40,065 nucleotides of DNA from an uncultured Gammaproteobacteria bacterium (GTDB lineage Bacteria; Pseudomonadota; Gammaproteobacteria; SZUA-229): NCBI GenBank assembly GCA_913065105.1, contig CAJXZZ010000020.1, positions 1-40,065 on the forward strand, in the 5' to 3' direction. The translations under genes were made by a program, and so were the position numbers. The notes below the pieces were generated by a model. It was not told the DNA's origin and did no database searches. It saw only the letters and a program-made list of their open reading frames with translations. Each line of letters starts with the position of its first letter. Position 1 is the first letter of the stretch. Below are positions 32,475 through 40,065 of this stretch, in pieces.

Positions 32475-33152
32475 ATGAATACAATTTCGATACCCGGTTT
32501 TAGTGAACCATTTAGCTCGATAAGCCATTTACTGGGTGCGCTGGTTTTTGTTGTTTATGGCGTAAAATTGATATACATGGCTCGTAGCCATCTTGGCTGG
32601 GCTATCTCAGTCGGCGTGTTTGTGCTCTCGGGCGTTTTTTTATTGTCCATGAGCGGCGTGTTCCATCTATTAGATATTCAGGGTGTTAACCGCGATGTTT
32701 TACAACGCCTGGATCATGCTGGTATCTTTGCGTTGATCGCTGGTACTTTTACACCTGTACATACCATTTTATTTACCGGCTTCTGGCGCTGGGGCTTTTT
32801 AATTGGTATCTGGTCGTTGGCTATTGCCGGCATTATCCTGAAATCAATATACTTTAATGAACTGGCTGAATGGGTAGGGCTGGTAGCTTACCTGGGGCTA
32901 GGTTGGTGTGGTATTTTATCGGCTTATCTAACGCATCGACTTCACGGTTTTTCCATCATCAAACCTCTGCTCTATGGTGCTCTGGCCTATACTGCCGGTG
33001 CCAGCCTGGAATTTCTGCGACTACCAGTCGTCATCTCTGGCATTATTGGCCCACACGAGTTATTTCACATTGCAGTATTAGCGGGGCTTGCATGGCACTG
33101 GATATTTATCAGAAATCTGCTGTTGATGGATCAGCGAGATGAAGAGAAATAA
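32475..33152 (+). CDS. Hemolysin III/adiponectin-receptor-like membrane protein
   Basis: 225 aa with seven hydrophobic helices. Zinc-site histidines of the family are visible: FSSISHLLGAL (helix 1), SGVFHLLD followed by LQRLDHAGIF (helices 2-3), and GPHELFHIAVLAG near the C-terminus. Hly-III family members such as YqfA are membrane hydrolase-like proteins related to PAQR receptors; haemolytic activity is not general and should not be assumed. AGGG precedes the ATG. It converges with the amidohydrolase gene. Confidence 0.88.
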   Translation: MNTISIPGFSEPFSSISHLLGALVFVVYGVKLIYMARSHLGWAISVGVFVLSGVFLLSMSGVFHLLDIQGVNRDVLQRLDHAGIFALIAGTFTPVHTILFTGFWRWGFLIGIWSLAIAGIILKSIYFNELAEWVGLVAYLGLGWCGILSAYLTHRLHGFSIIKPLLYGALAYTAGASLEFLRLPVVISGIIGPHELFHIAVLAGLAWHWIFIRNLLLMDQRDEEK

Positions 33153-33192
33153 CAGCAATTCATTTAGCCTCATAACCGACTTAAACCTGCGC

Positions 33193-34080
33193 TCATTTTT
33201 TCAGTATGACCTGCGTATTTTCCCAGGCTATTTTTTTTCTAACCTCTTCGGGCAGATCGTTTAACCAGGTCCAATGGTAGTTGTATAATTTTTCATAATG
33301 CTGCCAGCCTTCGTCGTCTGTATCCCAGGTCGACCCTCGAGTTACTTTCCAAACTGGATCGGTACCGGTAATAAAACGCTCCGGATAACGTAACACCAGT
33401 TGTTTCCATTGCGGGAGCAGGGTGTAGTCCTCTTTACTTATACCGTCATATCGCCATGGATCGCGCGCGGCAAAATCTATCCAGGCATTATCACAGCGGC
33501 TCAGAATTTTTTCTATATGACTTGGCCTGAGATTGCCGCCGGCATGGGCAAAGATCATCTTGATATTTGGATTAGCTAAACATAACCTTTGAAAGCGCTG
33601 TTCGTTAGATGAGTCTATGTGAATAAGCATTGGTACCTTGTATTTTTCTGCCAGTGCGAGCAGTTGAAGAAATATCTTATTGTCGGTCTCTGGTTTAAAT
33701 CCGCTCATAAAGTGGACTTCACCGATGCCAAAATATTGGCCACTGCTCAAACCTGACTCTGCACGCTTGATGACTTCTTCGTCCATATACCAGTCGCGTT
33801 TTCCTAACGGGTGGATATAAGGACTAAAAAAAGGAATTATCCAGTCACCGCCATTTTCTCTTAACTCTAACGCCAGCTCAGATGGTGTACCGGCGACGAT
33901 GGTCAGACCAACATTATGTTGTTTGAGTATATCGACCACCTCTTGCACAGAGGTTTCTTCACGATGGTCCCAGTTAAAATGGATATGGCTATCGGCAAAT
34001 TTCTCCGATGCAATTACATTGCTTATCTGTAAAACAGTGAAAATTAGTGTCAGATAGTTAGTTTTGGAGGCGTATTTCAT
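33193..34080 (-). CDS. Exported amidohydrolase/TatD-like hydrolase
   Basis: 295 aa. A signal peptide-like N-terminus (KTNYLTLIFTVLQISNVIA) is followed by ADSHIHFNWDH, giving the first HxH metal pair. Later LIHIDSSNEQR and IFAHAGGNLRPS provide metal/catalytic histidines, and RFITGTDPVWKV gives the final Asp of a TIM-barrel amidohydrolase. It resembles the amidohydrolase_2 group more than DNase TatD. Substrate unknown; it probably acts in the periplasm, which is less common in this superfamily. The gene is divergent from the methyltransferase gene with 109 bp between. Confidence 0.82.
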   Translation of the reverse strand: MKYASKTNYLTLIFTVLQISNVIASEKFADSHIHFNWDHREETSVQEVVDILKQHNVGLTIVAGTPSELALELRENGGDWIIPFFSPYIHPLGKRDWYMDEEVIKRAESGLSSGQYFGIGEVHFMSGFKPETDNKIFLQLLALAEKYKVPMLIHIDSSNEQRFQRLCLANPNIKMIFAHAGGNLRPSHIEKILSRCDNAWIDFAARDPWRYDGISKEDYTLLPQWKQLVLRYPERFITGTDPVWKVTRGSTWDTDDEGWQHYEKLYNYHWTWLNDLPEEVRKKIAWENTQVILKK

Positions 34081-34189
34081 AATTTGTTTGTGTCAAAATG
34101 ATAAGGCTGCAAAAACCTGGTACGTGTTGCTACTATTCTAGTTATTTATAATACTACAGGCAAAAGTGACTAAAACCAGAGGTTAATCA

Positions 34190-34894
34190 ATGAAAATAGC
34201 TAGCGAACAGATCGATGTTAACTGCCCTGAATCCGACATATACAATCGTCTGTTATCACTGGACAACAAGCATATCCTGGAATTAGGCTGCGGCAGTGCA
34301 GAGATAACCCGTAATATTGCAACCGCTGGTGCCAATCGTAAGATTACCGCCTTAGAAGTTGATGACATCGCACATGAGAAAAACGTGCAGATAACGGATT
34401 TACCCAATGTCACGTTTGCACTTTCTGGCGCTCAGAACATACCATTACAAGATGAAACCGCCGATGTGGTATTTATGTTCAAATCTCTGCACCATGTACC
34501 ACTTGAGCTCATGGATGCATCGATGCATGAAATTCGGCGGGTATTGAAGCCTGGGGGTCTGGTCTATATTTCAGAGCCCATATTTGCCGGTGAATTTAAC
34601 GAGGTTCTACGCCTGTTTCATGACGAGAAAAAAGTACGTGAAGCTGCATTCGACACGATAATAAAAGCGGTGGATGATAATTTATTCAGTCTGGTTGAAG
34701 AAACGTTTTTTAATTCACCGATGCAGTTTGAAAATTTTTCTGCGTTCGAAAACAAGATAATCAAAGCCACGCACTCTGACCACAAGCTCGATGATAATTT
34801 ATACCAGCAGGTCAAGCAACGGTTTGAACAACACCTTGGTGATGACGGTGCGCACTTCATGATGCCGATACGTGTTGATCTGTTACAAAAATAA
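34190..34894 (+). CDS. Class I SAM-dependent methyltransferase
   Basis: 234 aa. Rossmann motif I is ILELGCGSAEITR (about 27-39), acidic motif II ends ITALEVDDIA (about 48-57), and ADVVFMFKSLHHV (about 92-104) followed by EIRRVLKPGGLVYISEP matches Methyltransf_11/25. It has no membrane or signal segment. AGAGG precedes the ATG by 7 nt. The exported MBL hydrolase follows 14 bp later, so they are probably cotranscribed, although one product is cytosolic and the other is not. Substrate unknown. Confidence 0.88.
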   Translation: MKIASEQIDVNCPESDIYNRLLSLDNKHILELGCGSAEITRNIATAGANRKITALEVDDIAHEKNVQITDLPNVTFALSGAQNIPLQDETADVVFMFKSLHHVPLELMDASMHEIRRVLKPGGLVYISEPIFAGEFNEVLRLFHDEKKVREAAFDTIIKAVDDNLFSLVEETFFNSPMQFENFSAFENKIIKATHSDHKLDDNLYQQVKQRFEQHLGDDGAHFMMPIRVDLLQK

Positions 34895-34908
34895 CGTGGA
34901 GATGACGA

Positions 34909-35880
34909 ATGACAGCAATACAATTCTTACGACACAGCATAATTACAGCTTGTTTTCTACTCACAGTAGAATCTGCATTTGCCGCTAATGTAAAAATTAC
35001 CCCACTGGGCAGCCATGATGGTGAATTCTGTAAGTTTGATCGTGCGATGCTCCTACAGGACCCTGATGGCACCCGAATTCTATATGATGCCGGCAGAACG
35101 GTCGCAGGTGCTAACGATGTCCGTCTGGGAAAGGTCGATGTTATTCTGGTAAGCCATATGCACGGTGATCATGTGGGTGACCGTCATCTTAAAACGGTTA
35201 ATGCGGGTAGTTGTGATAAACCGGATATAGTCGTTTCGGCTTTACCAAACACTAACAGCGTTAATATTGCGTTGGCTAAAAAAGCACGCATCATTACCGG
35301 CAGTGAGATGCCGAAATTTTTCGCTAACAAACTTGAGACTCTGGGAGGTGATGCCAGTAAATCACAACTGGTGCGTTTTGGTGGCTCCACCCGTATTAAT
35401 GGCGTGACCATTGCTTCGGTACCGGCCGTGCATTCAAATGGTATTGCCGGCGCGATGATCGGTGGCGAGCTAGGTCACATGCTCGATACCGCTGGATTGA
35501 CAGCTTACGCCGGCCCGCCAACAGGTTACATACTCACTTTTTCTAATGGCCTGGTGGTTTACCTGTCTGGTGATACCGGTATTACTGCCGAACAAGATAC
35601 GGTAGTGCGTGGACACTACGATGCGAAACTGGCTGTCATCAATATCGGTAATACTTTCACCACAGGGCCGAAGGAAGCCGCGTATGTTATCAACGAACTG
35701 ATCAAACCTGCGTCTGTAATTCCTTCGCACGCAAACCAGGCTTCAACTAAAAATGGCAAGCTGATAGCTGAGACCAATGCTGACATATTTAGCAAAGCAT
35801 CGCAGGTGCCTGTACATCTGCCACTAAGTGGACACACCATGGAATTTGATAAGGCTGGTAACTGCATCACTGGTTGTTGA
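34909..35880 (+). CDS. Exported metallo-beta-lactamase-fold hydrolase
   Basis: 323 aa with a signal peptide (FLRHSIITACFLLTVESAFA). The zinc motif ILVSHMHGDHVGDRH (HxHxDH, about 83-93) is intact. Further ligands probably lie in PAVHSNG and YLSGDTGIT and the C-terminal SGHTM-containing segment. It resembles UlaG/YcjG-like or lactonase-type MBL proteins, not the antibiotic-hydrolysing class; resistance should not be inferred. A short CDKP and a C-terminal CITGC could pair in the periplasm. GGAG lies 8 nt before the ATG. Confidence 0.87.
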   Translation: MTAIQFLRHSIITACFLLTVESAFAANVKITPLGSHDGEFCKFDRAMLLQDPDGTRILYDAGRTVAGANDVRLGKVDVILVSHMHGDHVGDRHLKTVNAGSCDKPDIVVSALPNTNSVNIALAKKARIITGSEMPKFFANKLETLGGDASKSQLVRFGGSTRINGVTIASVPAVHSNGIAGAMIGGELGHMLDTAGLTAYAGPPTGYILTFSNGLVVYLSGDTGITAEQDTVVRGHYDAKLAVINIGNTFTTGPKEAAYVINELIKPASVIPSHANQASTKNGKLIAETNADIFSKASQVPVHLPLSGHTMEFDKAGNCITGC

Positions 35881-35928
35881 TTGCTAGCAGTAAACGATAA
35901 AAGATAGCGTTCATTCCTGGAGTACTTC

Positions 35929-36729
35929 ATCAAAATAGTTCAAATAATCCGCAACTGGTTAGACCGCCGCATTATAAAACGCTCTGCTATCACACAGGCA
36001 CAATGGGACAGCGCATTTGCGCTACTACCGTTGCTGGCTGGGTATAGTGAAGATGAGAAACAATCACTGCGTGAGCTGGCTATTCTGTTTTTGCATCATA
36101 AGATATTTGAAGGTGCGAATGGCTTTGTTGTTACCCAGGCGATGACGTTGATTATTGCTTTACAGGCCAGCATTCCGATATTAAAACTTGGACTAGAAGG
36201 TTATCAAGGCTGGGTTTCGGTGATCGTCTATCCGGCCGGCTTTGCACCCAAACGTGTTATCGTGGATGAATTTGGTGTGCAACATAGTGTGCAATCAAAT
36301 TTGTCGGGGGAGGCCTGGCAACGAGGACCTGTGGTATTAGCCTGGAATGATACTGAACATGCCGGCATTATCGATGGCCATAATTTAGTGATCCATGAAT
36401 TTGCCCACAAACTCGATATGCAAACGGGCGATGCCAATGGTTTCCCACCGTTACACACCGGCATGAGCTCATCAGCGTGGTTTGAGGCTTTTAGTAAAGG
36501 CTTTAAAGATTTTGAACATAGATGCAGCCGAGGCAAACACATTGGCATTAATTGTTATGCCGCAGCTTCACCGGCAGAATATTTTGCAGTGTTGAGTGAA
36601 GTGTTCTTTGAGCGGCCTGATATCATCTTGCAGCATTACCCAAAGGTTTATCAGCAATTACGACAATATTATCGGCAAGACCCGCTAACTCGACTGAGTA
36701 AAAGAAATTTACATGCAAGAAATATTTAA
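35929..36729 (+). CDS. mtfA: MtfA-type zinc peptidase, apparent ATC start
   Basis: About 266 aa. MtfA (M90) is a cytosolic zinc aminopeptidase that binds the Mlc repressor in E. coli. The catalytic motif VIHEFAHKLDM (HExxH at about 156-160) and EYFAVLSEVFFE are clear, as is LGLEGYQGWVSVIVYP. Starting at the only standard codon in the frame, TTG at 36031, would drop a conserved N-terminus that reads IIRNWLDRRIIKRSAITQAQ then WDSAFALLPLLAGYSEDE, matching homologues. Upstream the frame runs to a TAG at 35905-35907 with no ATG, GTG or TTG. ATC at 35929, with GGAG 6 nt before it, is the best candidate. A sequencing error is the alternative. Confidence 0.8.
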   Translation: MKIVQIIRNWLDRRIIKRSAITQAQWDSAFALLPLLAGYSEDEKQSLRELAILFLHHKIFEGANGFVVTQAMTLIIALQASIPILKLGLEGYQGWVSVIVYPAGFAPKRVIVDEFGVQHSVQSNLSGEAWQRGPVVLAWNDTEHAGIIDGHNLVIHEFAHKLDMQTGDANGFPPLHTGMSSSAWFEAFSKGFKDFEHRCSRGKHIGINCYAAASPAEYFAVLSEVFFERPDIILQHYPKVYQQLRQYYRQDPLTRLSKRNLHARNI

Positions 36730-36759
36730 GTAACCGGGGCTGACCATAGCTAAAAAATC

Positions 36760-37290
36760 ATGAAACAATCAAAAGTCAGCATTGGTTTAACCAATCCAAA
36801 AAGCCCGGAAAATGTAAGTTCTGTAATGCGCTCTGCTGGAAATTTTCGCGTCGATAGTGTTTTTTATACCGGTACACGTTATCCACGGGCAGTAAAACTT
36901 AAAACCTGTACTGTCGATATGAGCCGTAAGGTGAGTCAAGATATTCCTCTCTCTGCAGTAACAGACCTTATAACTGATGCCCCTGAGAAATTGGACATCG
37001 TGTGTGTTGAATTTGCCGAGAACGCTATTGCCTTGCCTGAGTATCAACACCCACAAAATGCTTTTTATATCTTCGGCCCCGAAGACGGTACGATCAGTCA
37101 GCACGTTATCGACAGGGCAGATGCGGTTATTTATATACCTACCGTCGGTTGTATGAACCTGGCCGCAGCGGTGAATGTTGTGCTTTATGATCGATTAGCT
37201 AAATCTTTTCAGAATTTTCAAGACGCTTCTGACAACAATAAACTGATTCGTAAAAGCCGAGATAGTAATAATAGTTTAAAGGTTCTTTAG
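36760..37290 (+). CDS. TrmH/SpoU family RNA 2'-O-methyltransferase
   Basis: 176 aa. SPOUT motifs: SIGLTNPKSPENVSSVMRSA (motif 1, Asn and Arg for catalysis), YIFGPEDGTIS (motif 2) and VYIPTVGCMNLAAAVNVVLYD (motif 3, given as residues about 123-144). The trefoil-knot SAM site is intact. Size suits TrmL/TrmH or small rRNA methylases; the modified nucleotide cannot be assigned. Motif 3 reads NLAAAVNVVLYD, slightly unlike the usual NLSVAVG. It lies 30 bp after mtfA in the same direction. Confidence 0.87.
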   Translation: MKQSKVSIGLTNPKSPENVSSVMRSAGNFRVDSVFYTGTRYPRAVKLKTCTVDMSRKVSQDIPLSAVTDLITDAPEKLDIVCVEFAENAIALPEYQHPQNAFYIFGPEDGTISQHVIDRADAVIYIPTVGCMNLAAAVNVVLYDRLAKSFQNFQDASDNNKLIRKSRDSNNSLKVL

Positions 37291-37305
37291 TAGAGGAGCT
37301 TCAGG

Positions 37306-37536
37306 TTATTTTCGTTTACCTTTAACATTGCGTGCGTTAATGGTTTCGACCACGTCTGCTGCGTGTTCTGTAGCAGTTTTAAGTGAACCGGTTATTTTTC
37401 CTTCCATTATCGAATTGGTTAAATTGCCTTTTTGTATAACATAGCGAAACCAGTTATCACCCAGCATACCTACTGGAGCGGTGGTTTTTTCAACCGTTAC
37501 TATCTGGTATATATTTTCATTTGAGATATCGTGCAT
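37306..37536 (-). CDS. Small conserved protein, unknown
   Basis: 76 aa. A Shine-Dalgarno AGAGG lies 9 nt ahead of the ATG. The protein has a strand segment YQIVTVEKTTAPVGMLGDNW followed by FRYVIQKGN, and a helical, basic C-terminus (AADVVETINARNVKGKRK). I recognise the motif pattern as common in small gammaproteobacterial proteins of unknown function, but have no family name. It converges on the TrmH-family gene. Confidence 0.7.
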   Translation of the reverse strand: MHDISNENIYQIVTVEKTTAPVGMLGDNWFRYVIQKGNLTNSIMEGKITGSLKTATEHAADVVETINARNVKGKRK

Positions 37537-37638
37537 GATTTAATTGCCTCTTTATTTATCTTCGTCGTGCGCTACGACGGGTTTATTTGTTGTATGCGCG
37601 GGTGTTTATCTGCAACAGCCTTTCTGTGACGGACTAAT

Positions 37639-37995
37639 GTGACTGGTCTAATAGATAGTCATTTATTCCAGCAAGGCGCTGTATTCCTTGCCGGTTTTTG
37701 CGGATGGCTGCTAGACTACGAACCACGTCAAGGTTTCGTCTTTAAAGAAAGAGTACCACGCAGAGAAGAAGGTGTAGAACAATATACACCTACATTCGAC
37801 CATCCACTACACCTTATTTCAAATTTAACGAATTTTGCTGATGTGGCGACTGACGGAGTCGCTGAATCTGACGCGGTTTTTTTCGATGAGAACCAGTGGT
37901 ATGTGGGGCCATTTGCCTATCCGGATCGATCAAAAACGATTTACTCATGCAATCAGCGTTATCTTAATGATCAGTGGTCTGATGTTATTGTATGA
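37639..37995 (+). CDS. Hypothetical protein
   Basis: 118 aa with a GTG start and no Shine-Dalgarno. No family recognised. The composition (Trp, Tyr, Asp, Arg and Phe well represented, no low complexity) looks coding: LAGFCGWLLDYEPRQGFVFK and FFDENQWYVGPFAYPDRSKT. No membrane or signal segment is clear apart from a weak hydrophobic patch at residues 10-25. The position between a small minus-strand gene and the AsmA-like gene gives no clue. Confidence 0.45.
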   Translation: MTGLIDSHLFQQGAVFLAGFCGWLLDYEPRQGFVFKERVPRREEGVEQYTPTFDHPLHLISNLTNFADVATDGVAESDAVFFDENQWYVGPFAYPDRSKTIYSCNQRYLNDQWSDVIV

Positions 37996-38086
37996 AGCCA
38001 TGCAATGAATAAATGAGTAAACTTGGTGACTGATGGATCTTGATGCTGCATCTATGCTAATTATGAGTCAATCTGATAATCTCACG

Positions 38087-38092
38087 TATAAT
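38087..38092 (+). promoter_or_regulatory. Candidate -10 box (TATAAT)
   Basis: A perfect TATAAT 45 bp ahead of the AsmA-like gene, which has AGGGG upstream of its ATG. No convincing -35 is at 16-18 bp. Confidence 0.35.
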
Positions 38093-38136
38093 TTCCTGCT
38101 AACAAATAATCGAACCAAAATATTTAGGGGTGTAAC

Positions 38137-38952
38137 ATGAAAAAAATCGTTTACGGTATAGTGCTGGTTATCCTTTTCGCTATTGCTGGTGGTACTTATT
38201 ATGTATTCACCAACCTTAACTCTCTGGTAGAAGCGGCTATAGAAAAATACGGCAGCGAAGCCACACAGACTTCGGTGCTAGTTGATGGTGTAAATATTGA
38301 TCTCACCAGTGGCGCTGGTGCTATCAGTGGCCTGACTGTTGCCAACCCTGAAGGTTTTACAATGCCGTATGCGTTTTCACTCGGAGAAATACGTACTGGT
38401 ATCGACCTGCAATCCTTACAGGAAGAACCGTATATCATTGATGAGATCGCCGTACTTGCCCCACAGGTGTTCGTAGAGATTAATGAAGCCAATAAGACCA
38501 ACTTAAATGAGTTGAAGAAAAACCTCACAGCAGGATCGGCAGCCACAACTCAGGATAAAAAATCTCAGCCAGCTGCAAAGGGCAGTACAGATGAACCACG
38601 TTTGATTATCCGCCGTGTTATTTTTGCCGATGGCACCATTCAGGCCAGAGTTGCGGCACTGAAAGATAAAGAATATACACTCAAATTACCGGGCATGGAC
38701 ATGAGCAACCTTGGCGGTAACAAAGGGGCTACCGCGACTGAACTTGCCAGCGAGATATTAAAACGTTTAACCGACCGAGCCAGCGAAATCATTAAAAAAG
38801 ATATTATCGATGCAGAGCTGAATAAACTTAAAGATAAAGCGCAGGTGATGGTCGACGAAGAAAAAGCCAAACTTAAAGCACAGGCTGATGCTAAACAGGA
38901 AGAAGAAAAACAAAAAGCAAAAGACAAGTTAAAAAACATGTTCAGTCAGTAA
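38137..38952 (+). CDS. AsmA-like single-pass membrane protein, Lys/Glu-rich tail
   Basis: 271 aa. An N-terminal anchor (IVYGIVLVILFAIAGGTYYV, about 4-23) is followed by a beta-rich segment resembling the N-terminal part of AsmA-family proteins (LTSGAGAISGLTVANPEGF, then FSLGEIRTGIDLQSLQEEPY, then PQVFVEINEANKTNL). The second half has a further short beta stretch (PRLIIRRVIFADGTIQA) and then a highly charged helical tail of Lys, Glu, Ala and Asp (about 205-271). Most of the protein should be periplasmic. Function unknown; an envelope lipid-related role is only suggested by the AsmA resemblance. Confidence 0.75.
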   Translation: MKKIVYGIVLVILFAIAGGTYYVFTNLNSLVEAAIEKYGSEATQTSVLVDGVNIDLTSGAGAISGLTVANPEGFTMPYAFSLGEIRTGIDLQSLQEEPYIIDEIAVLAPQVFVEINEANKTNLNELKKNLTAGSAATTQDKKSQPAAKGSTDEPRLIIRRVIFADGTIQARVAALKDKEYTLKLPGMDMSNLGGNKGATATELASEILKRLTDRASEIIKKDIIDAELNKLKDKAQVMVDEEKAKLKAQADAKQEEEKQKAKDKLKNMFSQ

Positions 38953-38965
38953 TCGTTGATGTCAA

Positions 38966-39172
38966 ATGTGTAAATTATTAAGCGAGTGGTCACCCTCAGA
39001 ACCAGCGATTGCGTTGATTAAGTTAAATGGTATAAACGACGAACAGATAGCAAAGTCTCTTACTTATTTAAAAAACCAACAAGAGTTATCGAATATTGAC
39101 GATGTTGAGGGTTATGATAACTGGAATGCATTTTTTATCATGTTTTGTGTGAAAGCAGTGAAAGGCACATGA
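38966..39172 (+). CDS. Small protein coupled to the exonuclease gene
   Basis: 68 aa, no family known. The sequence is mixed and looks coding (LLSEWSPSEPAIALIKLNGI, then EGYDNWNAFFIMFC). The stop TGA overlaps the ATG of the exonuclease gene (ATGA at 39169-39172), the classic sign of translational coupling. It lies 13 bp after the AsmA-like gene but has no clear Shine-Dalgarno. Confidence 0.55.
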   Translation: MCKLLSEWSPSEPAIALIKLNGINDEQIAKSLTYLKNQQELSNIDDVEGYDNWNAFFIMFCVKAVKGT

Positions 39173-39807
39173 GCGCTACCGATCTTAATGCAGAGACAAC
39201 GATTGTGCTGGATTTTGAAACCTCCGGTTTATCGCCAGACCAGGGTGAAAGGGCGATCGAGATAGGTGCGGTTAAATTAGTTGACGGTGAAGTTGTCGAT
39301 ACTTTTCAGCAACTGATGTATCCAGGTAAGCGGATAAATTCTTTTATTGAAGACTACACCGGCATTAGCAATAACATGCTTAAAAATGCACCGCCCTGTG
39401 AAGAAGTGATGCGCGAGTTTTCTGACTTCATCGATGGCTTTAATCTGGTCGCACATAACGCTTCTTTTGATAGTCGCTTTCTTGATGCAGAACTACGCCG
39501 TATACAACGCAATCAGCAGGGTGAATTCGCCTGTTCGATGCTGATAGCTAGACGGGTCTACCCTGATGCGCCCAATCACAAACTAGGCACTTTGGTACGC
39601 TATAAACGTTTACCAAATGATGGAACATTTCATAGAGCGCTAGCGGATTCACAAATGACAGCGCATTTATGGCTAGCAATGATCAACGAGATTAAAACCA
39701 GTTTTTCTTTTAGGCATGTTCCATTTAATGTCATGCAGCAGTTATCCCGTACAACAAAATCATCGGTTTCTCATTTTCTCCATCGGGAGGCTAAAAATCA
39801 GCGCTAA
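39169..39807 (+). CDS. DEDDh 3'-5' exonuclease
   Basis: 212 aa. The four acidic motifs are: VLDFETSGLSPD (D-x-E, Exo I, about 14-25), LVAHNASFDSRFLD (Exo II), and HRALADSQMTAHLW (His and Asp, Exo III). This is the PolC/DnaQ-epsilon type of DEDDh exonuclease without polymerase or helicase domains. Substrate unknown. The preferred start is the ATG at 39169, overlapping the upstream stop and preceded by AAAGG; a longer in-frame start at 39145 is less likely. It is followed by the tRNA pair. Confidence 0.85.
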   Translation: MSATDLNAETTIVLDFETSGLSPDQGERAIEIGAVKLVDGEVVDTFQQLMYPGKRINSFIEDYTGISNNMLKNAPPCEEVMREFSDFIDGFNLVAHNASFDSRFLDAELRRIQRNQQGEFACSMLIARRVYPDAPNHKLGTLVRYKRLPNDGTFHRALADSQMTAHLWLAMINEIKTSFSFRHVPFNVMQQLSRTTKSSVSHFLHREAKNQR

Positions 39808-39851
39808 GGACAAATTTATTGGGTAGTCGATACATTTTTTCCTTTTTCTAA

Positions 39852-39880
39852 TTGTTTATTAACGAACCTTGATATAGAAT
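39852..39880 (+). promoter_or_regulatory. Promoter of the tRNA-Val/tRNA-Asp pair
   Basis: TTGTTT (39852-39857) and TAGAAT (39875-39880), with 17 bp between, followed by a GC-rich GCCCGCCGC discriminator region as in stringently controlled tRNA promoters. Confidence 0.55.
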
Positions 39881-39894
39881 GCCCGCCGCTCAAC

Positions 39895-39970
39895 GGGTGC
39901 TTAGCTCAGCTGGTAGAGCGTCGCCCTTACAAGGCGAATGTCGGGGGTTCGACTCCCTCAGCACCCACCA
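39895..39970 (+). tRNA. tRNA-Val (anticodon UAC)
   Basis: Acceptor GGGTGCT pairs with AGCACCC and CCA is encoded. The D arm is GCTCAGCTGGTAGAGC, the anticodon stem TCGCC/GGCGA with loop CTTACAA and anticodon TAC at 39928-39930, and the T arm is GGGGGTTCGACTCCCTC. All stems close. Confidence 0.96.
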
Positions 39971-39987
39971 TTTATAAATCATTCTAC

Positions 39988-40064
39988 GGACCGGTAGTTC
40001 AGCTGGTTAGAATGCCGGCCTGTCACGCCGGAGGTCGCGGGTTCGAATCCCGTCCGGTCCGCCA
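39988..40064 (+). tRNA. tRNA-Asp (anticodon GUC)
   Basis: Acceptor GGACCGG pairs with CCGGTCC, then G and encoded CCA. The anticodon stem CCGGC/GCCGG carries loop CTGTCAC with GTC at 40022-40024. T arm CGGGTTCGAATCCCG. It lies 17 bp after tRNA-Val, so they form one transcript. The window ends one base after the tRNA, so further tRNAs may follow. Confidence 0.96.
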
Positions 40065-40065
40065 T

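Noticed and set aside
34127-34152. TTGCTA and TATAAT upstream of the methyltransferase gene
   Set aside because: The 14-bp spacer is too short for a confident promoter, though the TATAAT is perfect.
34909-35880. Calling the MBL-fold protein a beta-lactamase
   Set aside because: HxHxDH alone is shared by many hydrolases; other class B beta-lactamase residues are not evident.
1-40065. CRISPR arrays, insertion sequences, phage genes, attachment sites
   Set aside because: Scanned for direct repeats, transposase or integrase motifs; none seen. The tRNA pair at the right edge could be an integration site, but nothing within the window shows it.

Overview
The window looks like the chromosome of a Gammaproteobacterium of moderate-to-low GC with no close relative that I can name. 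The evidence is gene content: Slp-type outer-membrane lipoproteins, a YdbH-YnbE-YdbL envelope operon, RlmJ, MtfA, a soluble lytic transglycosylase, an SPFH/NfeD pair and a DUF3391 HD-GYP protein. Coding density is high. I see no insertion sequence, prophage, integrase or CRISPR array, so this is mostly ordinary chromosomal backbone. Many genes start at GTG or TTG.

Layout. 0.2-3 kb (+): a CHAD-domain protein, a ParA-type ATPase 3 bp downstream, then a macro-domain protein. 3.1-9.3 kb (-): a four-gene run transcribed as exported Pcm-like methyltransferase, 822-aa membrane spermidine-synthase-like protein, DUF2779 Cas4-like/exonuclease fusion, and exported erythromycin-esterase-family protein. 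9.4-11.9 kb (+): two tandem Slp lipoproteins, a probable 2H phosphoesterase and an AAG-type alkyladenine glycosylase. 11.9-13.1 kb (-): a DUF6763-like protein, a YbaK-type deacylase and a 59-aa lipoprotein. 13.3 kb (+): a YjdF/DUF2238 membrane protein. 14.0-16.9 kb (-): Mut7-C RNase-like protein, YgjP-like metallopeptidase, unknown exported protein and AlkA-like glycosylase. 17.2-20 kb (+): an unknown coiled-coil membrane protein and a degenerate HD-GYP protein, closed by a bidirectional terminator against a secreted protein (-).

21-29 kb (+): ydbH-ynbE-ydbL, slt, a DHH phosphoesterase, rlmJ and a MazG-like pyrophosphohydrolase. 29-33 kb (+): SPFH/NfeD pair, Tas-like aldo-keto reductase, small membrane protein, LEA2 lipoprotein and a hemolysin-III-family protein. 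33-40 kb: an exported amidohydrolase (-), then methyltransferase, exported MBL hydrolase, mtfA, TrmH-family methyltransferase, small unknowns, an AsmA-like protein, a DEDDh exonuclease, and a tRNA-Val/tRNA-Asp pair at the right edge.

The main items to follow up are: the CHAD-ParA(-macro) unit, a candidate for positioning polyphosphate-associated cargo; mtfA, whose conserved N-terminus has no ATG, GTG or TTG start and appears to begin at ATC; a 70-bp diverged duplication of the leader of a 59-aa lipoprotein gene that leaves a 12-codon remnant; a HD-GYP protein missing two metal-ligand histidines; and an unannotated-looking 2H phosphoesterase. I did not find a clear multi-gene defence or mobile system.
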